From JBBROS01 sp965260995 (lineage in GTDB: Bacteria; Pseudomonadota; Alphaproteobacteria; Acetobacterales; Acetobacteraceae): a stretch of 64,000 nucleotides of DNA. Location: NCBI GenBank assembly GCA_965260995.1, contig CBDHCD010000003.1:1488001-1552000 (forward strand). Reading direction: 5' to 3'. This document shows positions 8,904 to 17,837 of the stretch, piece by piece. Under the pieces are notes generated by a model, which did not search any database, was not told the origin of the DNA, and was given only the letters and a program-made list of their open reading frames with translations. The position numbers were made by a program, and so were the translations under genes. The stretch's first letter is position 1; the number at the start of each line of letters is the position of its first letter.

Positions 8904-9911
8904 TCAGAACTCCAGCACGATCTTGCCGAAGTGCTTGCCGCTTTCCTGGTGGCGGAAGGCGTCGGCGATGGCGTCGAGGCCGAAGCTGCGGTCGATGACG
9001 GGGCGGAGGCGGCTGGCGTCGAGGGCGCGGACCATGTCCACCTGCTCGCGGCGGCTGCCGACGATGATGCCTTGCAGGCGGGCCTGCCGGGCCATCAGCA
9101 GCGCGGTCGGGACCTCGCCGCCGCGGCCGGTGAGCACGCCGATCAGGGAGACGTGGCCGCCGACGCGGACGGCGCGGATCGACTGCGGCAGGGTGCCGGG
9201 GCCGCCGACCTCGATCACGTGGTCGACGCCGCGGCTGCCGGTCCAGTCGCGGGCCTCCGCGCCCCATTGCGGGTTGGTGCGGTAGTTGATGGCGTGGTCC
9301 GCGCCCAGGGCGCGGACGCGCGCCAGCTTGTCGTCGGAGGAGGAGGTGGCGATGACGGCCGCGCCCATCATCTTGGCGAACTGCAGAGCGAAGACGGAGA
9401 CGCCGCCGGTGCCGAGCACGAGCACGGTGTCGCCGGCCTTGAGGCCGCCCTCGACGACCAGGGCGCGCCAGGCGGTGAGGCCGGCGGTGGTCAGCGTCGC
9501 GGCCTCGGCGTGGCTCCAGCCGGCGGGGGCGTGGGTGACGCTGGTGGCCGGGCAGGTGACGGCCTCGCGGGCGAAGCCGTCCACGCCGTCGCCGGGGACG
9601 GTCCTGAAGTCGCCGAGGGTGGCCGGGCCGTCGTGCCAGGTGGGGAAGAAGCAGGACACGACGTGGTCGCCGGGCTTGAACCCGATGACGCCGGGGCCGG
9701 TCGCGTCCACCTCGCCCGCGCCGTCCGACATCGGGATGCGGCCGTCGTCGGGCCAGCCGTCGCGGGTGACGACGCCGTAGTCGTGGTAGTTCAGCGAGGA
9801 AGCGTGGAGGCGGACGCGCAGCTCGCCGGGGCCGGGGTCGGGGGCGTCGGGCAGGTCGGCGGCGCGCAGGTTGGCGAGGCCGCCGGGGGAGCGGAGCTGG
9901 ATGGCTTTCAT
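8904..9911 (-). CDS. Zinc-type MDR alcohol dehydrogenase / quinone-oxidoreductase-like
   Basis: 335 residues of the medium-chain dehydrogenase superfamily: N-terminal GroES-like domain (ELRVRLHASSLNYHDYGVV), Rossmann motif VLVLGTGGVSVFALQFAK, and C-terminal IGVLTGRGG and GKHFGKIVLEF. The catalytic Cys/His zinc pattern of true ADHs is not complete in the N-terminal part, which favours the NADP-dependent quinone-reductase-like branch. It lies 9 bases downstream of the racemase-family gene on the same strand, so the two are co-transcribed. Confidence 0.87.
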   Translation of the reverse strand: MKAIQLRSPGGLANLRAADLPDAPDPGPGELRVRLHASSLNYHDYGVVTRDGWPDDGRIPMSDGAGEVDATGPGVIGFKPGDHVVSCFFPTWHDGPATLGDFRTVPGDGVDGFAREAVTCPATSVTHAPAGWSHAEAATLTTAGLTAWRALVVEGGLKAGDTVLVLGTGGVSVFALQFAKMMGAAVIATSSSDDKLARVRALGADHAINYRTNPQWGAEARDWTGSRGVDHVIEVGGPGTLPQSIRAVRVGGHVSLIGVLTGRGGEVPTALLMARQARLQGIIVGSRREQVDMVRALDASRLRPVIDRSFGLDAIADAFRHQESGKHFGKIVLEF

Positions 9912-9920
9912 GGGGAGGTC

Positions 9921-10577
9921 CTACCGCGGTTCGGGGATGGAGGCGATGACGTGGAGCGCCATCGCTGCGCCGGCCTGGCACGGCTCGATCACCGGGACGC
10001 CGACCTCGGCCTCGACGGCGGCGCGGTGGGCGGCCATGCCGGTGCAGCCGAGCACCACCGCCCCGGCCCCGGCGTCCACGCAGGCGCGGGCGGCGCGGAC
10101 CAGGCCCTGTCGGGCGGCGTCGGGGTCGAGCAGGGTGTCCATCGAGACGTTCATCGCGACGGCGAGCGCGAGGCGGGCTTCGAGGCCCATGGCGCGCAAG
10201 GCGGCGGCGTGCCGGGCGTGGGAGGCGTCGACGATGGCGATCACGCCGAAGTGCTCGGCGCGGGCGACGGCGGCGGCGACGGCGCAGCGGAAGATGCCGA
10301 GCACGGGCCGGGCGGTGCTGGCGCGGACGGCACCGAGGCCAGGGTCGGAGGCGCAGGCGACGAGGTAGACGTCGGCCGGGTCGGCCTCGACGCGGCGGCA
10401 GAGCGGCTCAGCGGCGGCGTGCCAGTCGCGCCAGGACAGGACGGCCGGCGGGCCGTCGGGCAAGCCGACCACGTCGACGCGGGGGCCGCCCGGATGGCGG
10501 AACGGCGCGACGGCGCGGTCGATGCCGGCGGTGCAGGCGTCCGAGCGATTAGGATTGATGACAAGGACGCGCGCCAT
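9921..10577 (-). CDS. Asp/Glu/hydantoin racemase family protein
   Basis: 218 residues with ARVLVINPNRSDACTAGID at the N-terminus, a first catalytic-type Cys in LVACASDPGLG and the second in AVVLGCTGMAAH. Two opposed Cys are the signature of cofactor-independent racemases of the hydantoin/maleate-isomerase type. ATG 10577 is preferred to GTG 10580. Substrate unknown. It is divergent from the DUF983 gene across about 64 bases that must hold both promoters. Confidence 0.85.
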   Translation of the reverse strand: MARVLVINPNRSDACTAGIDRAVAPFRHPGGPRVDVVGLPDGPPAVLSWRDWHAAAEPLCRRVEADPADVYLVACASDPGLGAVRASTARPVLGIFRCAVAAAVARAEHFGVIAIVDASHARHAAALRAMGLEARLALAVAMNVSMDTLLDPDAARQGLVRAARACVDAGAGAVVLGCTGMAAHRAAVEAEVGVPVIEPCQAGAAMALHVIASIPEPR

Positions 10578-10641
10578 CACTTAACAGTTGACGCGAGCCG
10601 CCCGGCGATCAAGCCTGGGTGGCTAACCCGAGAGGCAAGCC

Positions 10642-11073
10642 GTGCCTGATCAGACGCCACGATCGCTTTGGCAGCCAGACCGGACGCCGGCCGCGCCGCC
10701 GTGGCCGGTGCCGCCGTTGCTGACGGCGATGGGGCGCGGAGCCTGGGGGTTGTGCCCGGCCTGCGGCCAGACGCACGCCTTCATGGGCTACCTGAAGGTG
10801 ACGCCGGAGTGCCGGGCGTGCGGCGCGCCGCTCGGGTCGTATCGCGCCGACGACGCGCCGCCCTACTTCACCATCTTCATCGTCGGCCACATCCTGGTGC
10901 CGATCCTCTACTGGGTCGAGACGGCTTACCAGCCGGAGCTGTGGGTGCAGGCGGCGATCTTCCTGCCGGCGGCGCTGGTGATGACGCTCGGCCTGCTGCG
11001 GCCGGTGAAGGGGGCAACCCTCGGGCTGATGCTGAAGCTCGGCATGGTCAAGGCGGCAGACGACGATACGTGA
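10642..11073 (+). CDS. DUF983 membrane protein
   Basis: 143 residues starting at GTG after AGAGGCAAG. CPACGQTHAFMGYLKVTPECRACG is a four-cysteine zinc-ribbon-like segment, followed by two transmembrane helices (FTIFIVGHILVPILYWVE and AIFLPAALVMTLGLL). This is the DUF983 family, a conserved alphaproteobacterial inner-membrane protein sometimes found near cytochrome oxidase genes; the role is unknown. Its stop overlaps the start of the UPF0262 gene (GTGA). Confidence 0.9.
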   Translation: MPDQTPRSLWQPDRTPAAPPWPVPPLLTAMGRGAWGLCPACGQTHAFMGYLKVTPECRACGAPLGSYRADDAPPYFTIFIVGHILVPILYWVETAYQPELWVQAAIFLPAALVMTLGLLRPVKGATLGLMLKLGMVKAADDDT

Positions 11074-11600
11074 GCGGGGACGGCCTGGCTTCGCCCGGCC
11101 CTGACGACCGGTTGGTCAGCGTCGTGCTGACCGGGGAGCCGCTGACCCGGCTGTCACCGGTGCTGGAAGCGGATCGGGCGCAGGCGGTGGCGGACCTGGA
11201 ACACGAGAACAGCTTCGCATTGTGCCCGGCCCCGGAGCGGGGTCCGGAGCGCGCTTGGGCCGCCGGACCCTACATCCTGCACCTGTCGATCCAAGAAGGC
11301 CGCCTCGTGTTCGACGTGCGCGACGCCCAGGACGCGCCGGTGACGGCGGTGGGGCTGGCGCTGGGTCCGTTCCGGGGGCTGATCAAGGACTACCAGATGC
11401 TGGTGGACAGCCACATGCTGGCCGTCGAGGAAGGCCGGGCCGAGCGCATCCAGGCGATCGACATGGGGCGGCGGGGGCTGCACAACGAAGGGGCGGCGCT
11501 GCTGCAGGCGCGGCTGGCGAAGAAGGCGGCCATCAACCAGGAGACGGCGCGGCGGCTGTTCACCCTGGTGTGCGTGCTGCATACGCGGGTGTCGGCTTAG
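11070..11600 (+). CDS. UPF0262 family protein
   Basis: 176 residues starting at a GTG that overlaps the DUF983 stop, so translation is probably coupled. GPYILHLSIQEGRLVFDVRD, LGPFRGLIKDYQMLVDS and IEAIDMGRRGLHNEG-like (IQAIDMGRRGLHNEG) segments are the hallmark of UPF0262, a soluble alphaproteobacterial protein of unknown function. The first 20 residues are poorly conserved. Confidence 0.9.
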   Translation: MSGDGLASPGPDDRLVSVVLTGEPLTRLSPVLEADRAQAVADLEHENSFALCPAPERGPERAWAAGPYILHLSIQEGRLVFDVRDAQDAPVTAVGLALGPFRGLIKDYQMLVDSHMLAVEEGRAERIQAIDMGRRGLHNEGAALLQARLAKKAAINQETARRLFTLVCVLHTRVSA

Positions 11601-11690
11601 GGCGGTTTCAGCTTTGCCGGACGCGCTCTCGCGCCCGGCGGAACTGGGCAACGGCGTGGCGCTCCAGCGCGGGGGCGCTGGCCTCGGCCC
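11597..11690. repeat. Intergenic repeat copy between convergent genes
   Basis: Begins TTAGGGCGGTTTCAGC and contains GCCGGACGCGCTC, related to the unit at 1621-1725. The inner stem is imperfect. It separates the convergent UPF0262 and fhs genes. Confidence 0.55.
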
Positions 11691-11717
11691 GCCGGGGCCT
11701 TCCCCAGATCGCTATGA

Positions 11718-13388
11718 TCAGAACAATCCTTCGATCATGCCCGCGTCGTCCAGGTGGATGGCGTTGGCGGCGGGGGCGCGCGGCAGGCCGGGCATGGTCA
11801 TGATGTCGCCGCAGACGGCGACGACGAAGCCGGCGCCGGCGGACAGGCGGACCTCGCGGACGGGGAGGACGTGGCCCTCCGGCGCGCCGAGGGCGGCCGG
11901 GTCGGCGGTGAAGCTGTACTGGGTCTTGGCGACGCAGACGGGAACGTGGCCGAAGCCTGCGGCCTCGAACGCGGCGAGGCGCTTGGCGACGGCGGGGGGG
12001 ATGGCGACGTCGGCGGCGCGGTAGATCTGGCGGGCGATGGTGCGGAGCTTCTCCGCCAGGGGGAGCGAGGGCGGGTAGAGCGGGGCGTAATCGGCAGCAC
12101 CCGCCTCGATGCGGGCGAGGACGGCGCGGGCGAGGTCGGCAGCGCCGGGGCCGCCGTCGGACCAGTGGGTGCAGAGGATGGTGTCCACGCCGCGCCCGGC
12201 CATGGCGTCGCGGACCACGTCGAACTCGGCCTCGGTGTCGGTGACGAAGCGGTTGAGGGCGACGACGACGGGCAGGCCGAACTTGGCCAGGTTCTCGGCG
12301 TGGCGGGCGAGGTTGGCGACGCCGCGGGCGACGGCGGCCGGGTCGGCGCGGCCGAGGTCGGCTTTCGCGACCCCGCCGTGCATCTTGAGGGCGCGGACGG
12401 TGGCGACGACGACGGCGCAGGCGGGCGACAGACCGGCGGCCGGGCACTTGATGTCGAGGAACTTCTCGCCGCCCAAGTCCGCGCCGAAGCCCGCCTCCGT
12501 CACCACCACGTCGGCGAGGCCGAGGCCGAGGCGGGTGGCGACGACGGAGTTGCAGCCGTGGGCGATGTTGGCGAAGGGGCCGCCGTGGACGAGGGCCGGG
12601 TTGCCGTCGAGCGTTTGCACCAGGTTGGGGGCGAAGGCCTCGCGCAGCAAGGCGGCCATCGCGCCGGCGGCGCCGAGGTCGCGGGCGGTGACGGCCGAGC
12701 CGTCGCGGCGGCTGGCGACCTGGATGCGGCCCAGGCGGTCCTGCAAGTCGTCGAGGTCGCGGGCGAGGCAGAACACGGCCATCACCTCGCTGGCCACGGT
12801 GATGTCGAAGCCGTCCTCGCGCGGGCTGCCGTTGGCGACGCCGCCGAGGCCGTTGACGACGGCGCGCAGCGCGCGGTCGTTCATGTCGAGGCAGCGCCGC
12901 CAGGTGACGCGGCGGGGGTCGATGCCCAGCGCGTTGCCCCAGTAAAGGTGGTTGTCGAGCAGGGCGGCGAGCAGGTTGTTGGCGCTGGTGATGGCGTGGA
13001 AGTCGCCGGTGAAGTGGAGGTTGATGTCATCCATCGGCGCGACCTGGGCCCGGCCGCCGCCGGTGGCGCCGCCCTTCATGCCGAAGCACGGGCCGAGCGA
13101 GGGTTCGCGCAGGCAGATCATGGCGCGCGCGCCGACGTGGTTGAGCGCGTCGCCGAGGCCGATGGTGGTGGTGGTCTTGCCTTCGCCGGCGGGGGTGGGG
13201 CTGATGCCGGTGACGAGGACGAGCTTGCCGCGGGGCTGCTCGGACGCGGCGCGGGCGAAGCCGGACGCGATCTTGGCCTTGTGCTTGCCGTAAGGCTCGA
13301 CGGCGTCGGCGGGGATGCCGGCGCGGGCGGCGATCTCGGCGATGGGGCGCAGCGTGGCGGCGCGGGCGATCTCGAGGTCGGTGGGCAT
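11718..13388 (-). CDS. fhs: Formate--tetrahydrofolate ligase
   Basis: 556 residues, the normal length. The ATP loop SPTPAGEGKTTTTIGLGDAL, REPSLGPCFGMKGGATGGG, the formate/folate region HFTGDFHAITSANNLLAAL and C-terminal GDIMTMPGLP are all intact. It makes 10-formyl-THF from formate, ATP and THF. The ATG at 13388 overlaps the stop of the transaminase gene (ATGA), so the two form an operon. This pairing is unusual; it may channel one-carbon units released from, or needed by, the transaminase pathway (inference). Confidence 0.96.
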   Translation of the reverse strand: MPTDLEIARAATLRPIAEIAARAGIPADAVEPYGKHKAKIASGFARAASEQPRGKLVLVTGISPTPAGEGKTTTTIGLGDALNHVGARAMICLREPSLGPCFGMKGGATGGGRAQVAPMDDINLHFTGDFHAITSANNLLAALLDNHLYWGNALGIDPRRVTWRRCLDMNDRALRAVVNGLGGVANGSPREDGFDITVASEVMAVFCLARDLDDLQDRLGRIQVASRRDGSAVTARDLGAAGAMAALLREAFAPNLVQTLDGNPALVHGGPFANIAHGCNSVVATRLGLGLADVVVTEAGFGADLGGEKFLDIKCPAAGLSPACAVVVATVRALKMHGGVAKADLGRADPAAVARGVANLARHAENLAKFGLPVVVALNRFVTDTEAEFDVVRDAMAGRGVDTILCTHWSDGGPGAADLARAVLARIEAGAADYAPLYPPSLPLAEKLRTIARQIYRAADVAIPPAVAKRLAAFEAAGFGHVPVCVAKTQYSFTADPAALGAPEGHVLPVREVRLSAGAGFVVAVCGDIMTMPGLPRAPAANAIHLDDAGMIEGLF

Positions 13389-14554
13389 CAGGCGGCTTCC
13401 TGTCCGGTGGGGCCGGGCGTGCGGCTCTTCGCCGTGGGTCCGGGCGTGTGGCGGGGGGCAGCGCCCATGTCGGCCAGGACTGCGCCCATCGCCGCCACCG
13501 CGCCGCGCATGTCGCCCGGGGTGACAGCGCCGATGCAGCCGACGCGGAAGCTCGGTTCGGGGGTGTTGCGGAAGTTGCTGATGACGATGCCGTGGGCCTT
13601 GAGGCCGTCGACGAAGCGTTGCAGGTCCCAGGCCGGCCTGTCGGGGGCGGCGACGTTGACGACGATGGGGCCTTGCGTCCCGGGCGGCAGGCAGGGCCGC
13701 AGGCCGAGGGCCTGCACGCCGTCGTAGAGCGCGCGCATGTTGGCGGTGTAGCGGGCGAGACGGGCGGCGGGCCCGCCCTCGGCGTCGAGCAGGTCGAGGG
13801 CGACGTCCACGGCGGCGAGCACGCCGGCGGCGGGGGTGAAGCGGGGGACGCCCCAGTTGCCATCGGCCGAGTAGCGGTGAAGCTCGGCGAGGTCGAACGA
13901 CCAGCTCCCGGCCTGGCCGACGCAAGCCTGCAGGCGGTCGGCGCGGGCGACGGTGAAGGAGCTGCCGGGCAGGGCTTCCAGGCACTTGTTGGAGGTGAAG
14001 CACACGGCGTCGATCATGGGCAGGCGGGACAGGTCGAACGGCAGCGCGCCGAGGGCGGACACGGCGTCGACGATGACCCGCCGCCCGGCGCGGCCGGCGG
14101 CCTCGGCCAGCGCCGGGGCATCGTGGGCGATGCCGGTCGAGGTTTCGCTGTAGACGCAGGCGAGGTGGGTGAGCGTCGGGTCGGCACCGAGGGCGCGCTG
14201 CACGGCGAGGGGGTCGGTCGGCTGGCCGTCCGGCACGGCCAGGGGCACGACGACGCGGCCGGCGTCGGCGGCGAGGCGTCGCAGGCGCTCGGCGTACTGG
14301 CCGGTCATCGGCAGCAGCAGGCGTCCGCCGGGCGGCAGGAAGGTGCGCAGCGCGGCTTCGAGGGCGAAGTGGCCGCAGCCGGGCAGCGGCAGGCAGGCGT
14401 GGGCGCCCTCCTCGCCGCCGGCGAGGGCGCGGACGCGGTGGCGGATGCGGGCGTAGGTGGCGCGGAAGTCGTTGTCCCACGGCGCGTAGTCCTGGGCGGC
14501 GGCGGCGCGGACCTTGTGGTCGGTGGTGACGGGGCCGGGGATCAGCAGCAGCAT
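13388..14554 (-). CDS. PLP-dependent aminotransferase, PhnW (2-aminoethylphosphonate--pyruvate) type
   Basis: 388 residues of the class V aminotransferase fold. MLLLIPGPVTTDHKVRAA and AQDYAPWDNDF are the strongly conserved PhnW-type N-terminus; VIVDAVSALGALPFDL gives the PLP-ring Asp and FTSNKCLEALPGSSF the Schiff-base Lys. No other phosphonate gene is nearby (no phnX), so an alanine-glyoxylate or serine-glyoxylate type reaction is a real alternative. The tail carries a PGPTxxSRTPGPTGQ near-repeat. It is first in the operon with fhs. Confidence 0.8.
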   Translation of the reverse strand: MLLLIPGPVTTDHKVRAAAAQDYAPWDNDFRATYARIRHRVRALAGGEEGAHACLPLPGCGHFALEAALRTFLPPGGRLLLPMTGQYAERLRRLAADAGRVVVPLAVPDGQPTDPLAVQRALGADPTLTHLACVYSETSTGIAHDAPALAEAAGRAGRRVIVDAVSALGALPFDLSRLPMIDAVCFTSNKCLEALPGSSFTVARADRLQACVGQAGSWSFDLAELHRYSADGNWGVPRFTPAAGVLAAVDVALDLLDAEGGPAARLARYTANMRALYDGVQALGLRPCLPPGTQGPIVVNVAAPDRPAWDLQRFVDGLKAHGIVISNFRNTPEPSFRVGCIGAVTPGDMRGAVAAMGAVLADMGAAPRHTPGPTAKSRTPGPTGQEAA

Positions 14555-14754
14555 CGCGGCACGGTTCCTGACGGGTCGGGAGGCGGGATCAAGGGACGGA
14601 TCGCGGCCGGGATCAACCCCCCTTGGACGGGACCCGCCCTCGGACGGGACCCGCTTGGACGCGTCCCCTGGGTGGACCCGGCCGGGCGGGTGAGCCTTCG
14701 AGCCTATCGCGCGACCCCCATCGCGGTGCGCCGCGGCGTTTGCTACGGTGCAGC

Positions 14755-15162
14755 ATGATCTCGCCCCTGCCCTTGCCCGACTGGGTGCCCTGGTGGGTCC
14801 ACCTGGTTCTCCTGTTGTCAGCGCTGCTGTTCGCGCTGCTGTTCCTGTTGATGCCGTTCAGCGTGTTCGGCGTGAAGGCGCGGCTCGAAGGCGTGGAGGC
14901 GCGGCTGGACGAGATCCAGGGCGAGATCCGCAGCCTGGCGATGCGGCTGCCGGAGCCGTACGAGCCGGGGCTCGATTACGTCCGCCCGGACGAGCGGGGC
15001 GGGCAACGGCCGCCGATCCCCCCTGCCCCACGCCGGGCCGAGGCGTCGCGGATGGAGACGGGACGGGCCGAGACGGGGCGTGCCGAGATGGGGCGTGCCG
15101 AGATGGGGCGGGCCGAGGCCCGGGGGAGCCGGCCGGGCCGGACCGAGCCGCGGCTGTATTGA
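14755..15162 (+). CDS. Small single-pass membrane protein with repeat tail
   Basis: 135 residues. One transmembrane helix (WWVHLVLLLSALLFALLFLLMPF) is followed by a short coiled segment (VKARLEGVEARLDEIQGEIRSLAMRL) and an Arg/Glu-rich tail made of a 5-residue repeat (GRAEM/T). The family is not recognised. It is 4 bases upstream of nadK and likely co-transcribed. The tail repeat is DNA-encoded by a 15-bp tandem array. Confidence 0.75.
   Translation: MISPLPLPDWVPWWVHLVLLLSALLFALLFLLMPFSVFGVKARLEGVEARLDEIQGEIRSLAMRLPEPYEPGLDYVRPDERGGQRPPIPPAPRRAEASRMETGRAETGRAEMGRAEMGRAEARGSRPGRTEPRLY
15055..15114 (+). repeat. 15-bp tandem repeat, 4 copies, in coding sequence
   Basis: Four consecutive 15-bp units of the pattern GAGAYGGGRCGKGCC encode repeated E(T/M)GRA. 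Copy-number change would keep the frame. Confidence 0.8.
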
Positions 15163-15166
15163 GGCG

Positions 15167-15994
15167 ATGACCTCGCCGCTGTCCACGCTGGTGTCCATGC
15201 CGTCGGCCGCGCACCTGGCGGCGACGCCGGAGCGGACGGCGATCGTCGCGGCGCCCAGCGAGCCGGCGCAGGGCGCGCGGACCCGGCTGCTCGACCGCTA
15301 CGGCAGCTGTGAATTCGAGGCGGCGGAGACCGTCGTCTGCCTGGGCGGCGACGGGTTCCTGCTGGAAACGCTGCACCGGCTGATGGCGGCGGGGCGGACG
15401 ACGCCGGTTTACGGCATGAACTGCGGCTCGGTCGGGTTCCTGATGAACGCGTTCGCCGAGGACGAGCTGCCGCAGCGGCTGGCGCGGGCGCAGGCGGCGG
15501 TGCTGCACCCGTTGCGGATGATCGCGGTGACGGCGGCGGGGGCGGTGGAGGAAGCCTTGGCGCTGAACGAGGTGGCGCTGCTGCGCCAGTTGCGCCAGGC
15601 GGCGAAGATCCGGGTCACGGTGGACGGGCGGGTGCGGCTGGCCGAGCTGGTGTGCGACGGGGTGCTGATCTCCACGCCGGCCGGCTCGACGGCGTACAAC
15701 CTGTCGGCGCACGGGCCGATCGTGCCGCTGTCCGGCAACCTGCTGCCGTTGACGCCGATCAGCGCCTTCCGGCCGCGGCGCTGGCGCGGCGCGCTGCTGC
15801 CGAGCACGGTGGACGTGCTGTTCGAGGTGCTGGAGCGGGACAAGCGCCCGGTGGCGGCCGGGGCGGATTTCACCGAGGTGCGCGACGTGGCCTCGGTGTC
15901 GGTGAGCGAGGACCGCGGCGTGACGACGACGGTGCTGTTCGACCCGGACCTCGGCTTGCCGGAGCGGATCATCGCCGAGCAGTTCACGGCCTGA
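15167..15994 (+). CDS. nadK: NAD kinase
   Basis: 275 residues. VCLGGDGFLLETLH carries the GGDG motif with the catalytic Asp, GMNCGSVGFLMN is the NAD-binding strand and LISTPAGSTAYNLSAHGPI the second conserved block. It phosphorylates NAD+ to NADP+ with ATP. ATG 15167 follows the upstream stop by 4 bases with a GAGG immediately before it. Confidence 0.95.
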   Translation: MTSPLSTLVSMPSAAHLAATPERTAIVAAPSEPAQGARTRLLDRYGSCEFEAAETVVCLGGDGFLLETLHRLMAAGRTTPVYGMNCGSVGFLMNAFAEDELPQRLARAQAAVLHPLRMIAVTAAGAVEEALALNEVALLRQLRQAAKIRVTVDGRVRLAELVCDGVLISTPAGSTAYNLSAHGPIVPLSGNLLPLTPISAFRPRRWRGALLPSTVDVLFEVLERDKRPVAAGADFTEVRDVASVSVSEDRGVTTTVLFDPDLGLPERIIAEQFTA

Positions 15995-16084
15995 GCGGGC
16001 CTTGGCAGGGCGATCAGCCGAGCGATCAAATGTTCGTGCGACGTCCGTAACCAATCAGCAAGGTTTAGCCGCTACGTAGCGGCC

Positions 16085-17008
16085 ATGCGGCTCAAACTCT
16101 TTCGCGCCCCGAGCGTGACCACGGCGATGACGCTGGTTCGGACCGAGCTCGGCCCGGACGCGCTGATCCTGGCGACGCGGCGGATCGGCGACGAATTCGA
16201 GATCACGGCGGCCCTGGAGCCGAGATCGGAGCTGGCAACGGAGCCGGGGGCGGACGTGGCCTGGGGGACGCCGTTCGCGTGGGCGGCCGACCCGGCGCAG
16301 GCCGAGGCGCTGCGCTGGCACGGTGTGCCGGCGGCGCTCGTGGCCGGCCTCGCCGCCGGGTCGCTGACGGAGAGGCTGTCGGGGGCGCTGCGGTTCGGCG
16401 CGATCGATTTCTCGCCGGGCGCGGCACCGCTGCTGCTGGTCGGGCCGCCCGGATCGGGCAAGACGCTGACCACGGCGCGGCTGGCGACGCGGCTGGTGCT
16501 GGGAGGACAGGTGCCGCTGGTGATCTCGGCCGACGGCGAGCGGGCCGGCGCGGCGGAGCAACTGGCCGCCTTCACCCGGCTGCTCGGCATCCCGCTGATC
16601 GTCGCCTCGGACGCGGCCACGCTCGGCCGGGCGCTGACGCGGCGGCAGGACGGCGCGCCGGTGCTGATCGACACCGCGGGCATCGACCCGTTCGACCCGG
16701 CCGGCCACGCCGGGCTGGGCAAGCTGGCGGCGACCGCCGGCGGGCGGGCGGCGCTGGTGTTGCCGGCGGGGCTTGACGCGGGCGAATCGGCCGACATCGC
16801 CACCGTGTTCGCCGCCGCCGGCGCCACCATGCTGATCGCGACCCGGCTCGACGTGGCCCGGCGGCTGGGCGGCGTGCTGGCGGCGGCCGCGGTCGGGCTC
16901 ACCTTGACGGAGGCGGGCACCGGGCCGGGCGCCGCCGATGGACTGCAACCGATGACCCCGGCGCTGCTCGACGACCGACTCGCCACCCCCAATAGGAGGG
17001 CTGCCTGA
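16085..17008 (+). CDS. flhF: FlhF-like SRP-type GTPase
   Basis: 307 residues. MRLKLFRAPSVTTAM and RTELGPDALILATRRI are the FlhF B-domain start; the NG GTPase domain has LVGPPGSGKTLTTARLA (P-loop), ISADGERAGAAEQLAAF, DTAGIDPFD and ATRLDVARRLGG. FlhF marks the pole for flagellar assembly and works with the MinD-like FlhG, whose gene overlaps by one base (TGATG). The protein is short relative to many FlhF (350-450 aa) because the linker between B and N domains is minimal. No other flagellar gene is in the window. Confidence 0.88.
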   Translation: MRLKLFRAPSVTTAMTLVRTELGPDALILATRRIGDEFEITAALEPRSELATEPGADVAWGTPFAWAADPAQAEALRWHGVPAALVAGLAAGSLTERLSGALRFGAIDFSPGAAPLLLVGPPGSGKTLTTARLATRLVLGGQVPLVISADGERAGAAEQLAAFTRLLGIPLIVASDAATLGRALTRRQDGAPVLIDTAGIDPFDPAGHAGLGKLAATAGGRAALVLPAGLDAGESADIATVFAAAGATMLIATRLDVARRLGGVLAAAAVGLTLTEAGTGPGAADGLQPMTPALLDDRLATPNRRAA

Positions 17009-17781
17009 TGCCCGCCCCAAGCTCCATGCCCCGGTTCATCGCGATCGCGTCCGGCAAGGGCGGGGTCGGCAAGACCTGGTTCGCCGTCACGCTGGCGCAG
17101 GCGCTGACGCAGCAGGGGCGGCGCGTGCTGCTGTTCGACGGCGATTTCGGCCTGGCCAACGTGGACATCCAGATCGGCTTCGTGCCGCGGCACGACCTGG
17201 GCGACGTGCTGCACGGCCGGGTGGCGCTGGAGGCGGCGGCCGAGCGGTTCGAGCCGGGCGGGTTCGACGTGCTGGCCGGGCGCAGCGGCTCGGGCTCGCT
17301 CGCCTCGCTCGACCCGGCGCTGCTCGACCGGATGCTCGGCCTGCTGGCCGGCTTCGGGGCGCGCTACGACCACGTGCTGCTGGACCTGGGCGCCGGGCTG
17401 GAGGGCGGGGTGCGGCGGCTGGCGGCCTGGGCCGAAACGCTGCTGGTGCTGGCGACGGAGGAGCCGAGCAGCATCACCGACGCCTACGCCACCTTGAAGC
17501 TGCACGCCGCCGACCGGCCGCGCGGGGACGCGCGGCTGGTCATCAACCAGGTCGCCTCGGCGGCGACGGCGGAGCGGACGGCGACGGCGATCCGGCGGGC
17601 GTGCACGACCTTCCTCGGCCAGTCGCCGGCGTGGCTGGGCAGCATCCGGCGCGACGCGCGGGTGCCGGAGGCGATCTGCCAGCAGAGCCTGCTGCTGACC
17701 CGCCACCCGGCCTGCGCCGCGGCGGAGGACATCGGCCGCATCGCCGCCGCGCTGCGCGACTCCGTGTCCGCCACCCTATGA
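17008..17781 (+). CDS. flhG: FlhG/YlxH MinD-like ATPase
   Basis: 257 residues. FIAIASGKGGVGKTWFAVTLAQAL is the deviant Walker A with the signature Lys; LLFDGDFGLANVDIQIG and HVLLDLGAGLEGGV follow. It would count and place flagella together with FlhF. AATAGGAGGG lies just upstream of the ATG, inside the flhF end, supporting this start. The C-terminal membrane-targeting helix is weak. Confidence 0.9.
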   Translation: MPAPSSMPRFIAIASGKGGVGKTWFAVTLAQALTQQGRRVLLFDGDFGLANVDIQIGFVPRHDLGDVLHGRVALEAAAERFEPGGFDVLAGRSGSGSLASLDPALLDRMLGLLAGFGARYDHVLLDLGAGLEGGVRRLAAWAETLLVLATEEPSSITDAYATLKLHAADRPRGDARLVINQVASAATAERTATAIRRACTTFLGQSPAWLGSIRRDARVPEAICQQSLLLTRHPACAAAEDIGRIAAALRDSVSATL

Positions 17782-17837
17782 GAGATGCCCGATCTGCGCG
17801 ATAAGCGGGGCGGCAGCCCGCGCGCAGGAGACTCTAA

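Noticed and set aside
11754..13727. A 657-codon + strand frame opposite fhs
   Set aside because: Antisense shadow of a highly conserved enzyme gene.
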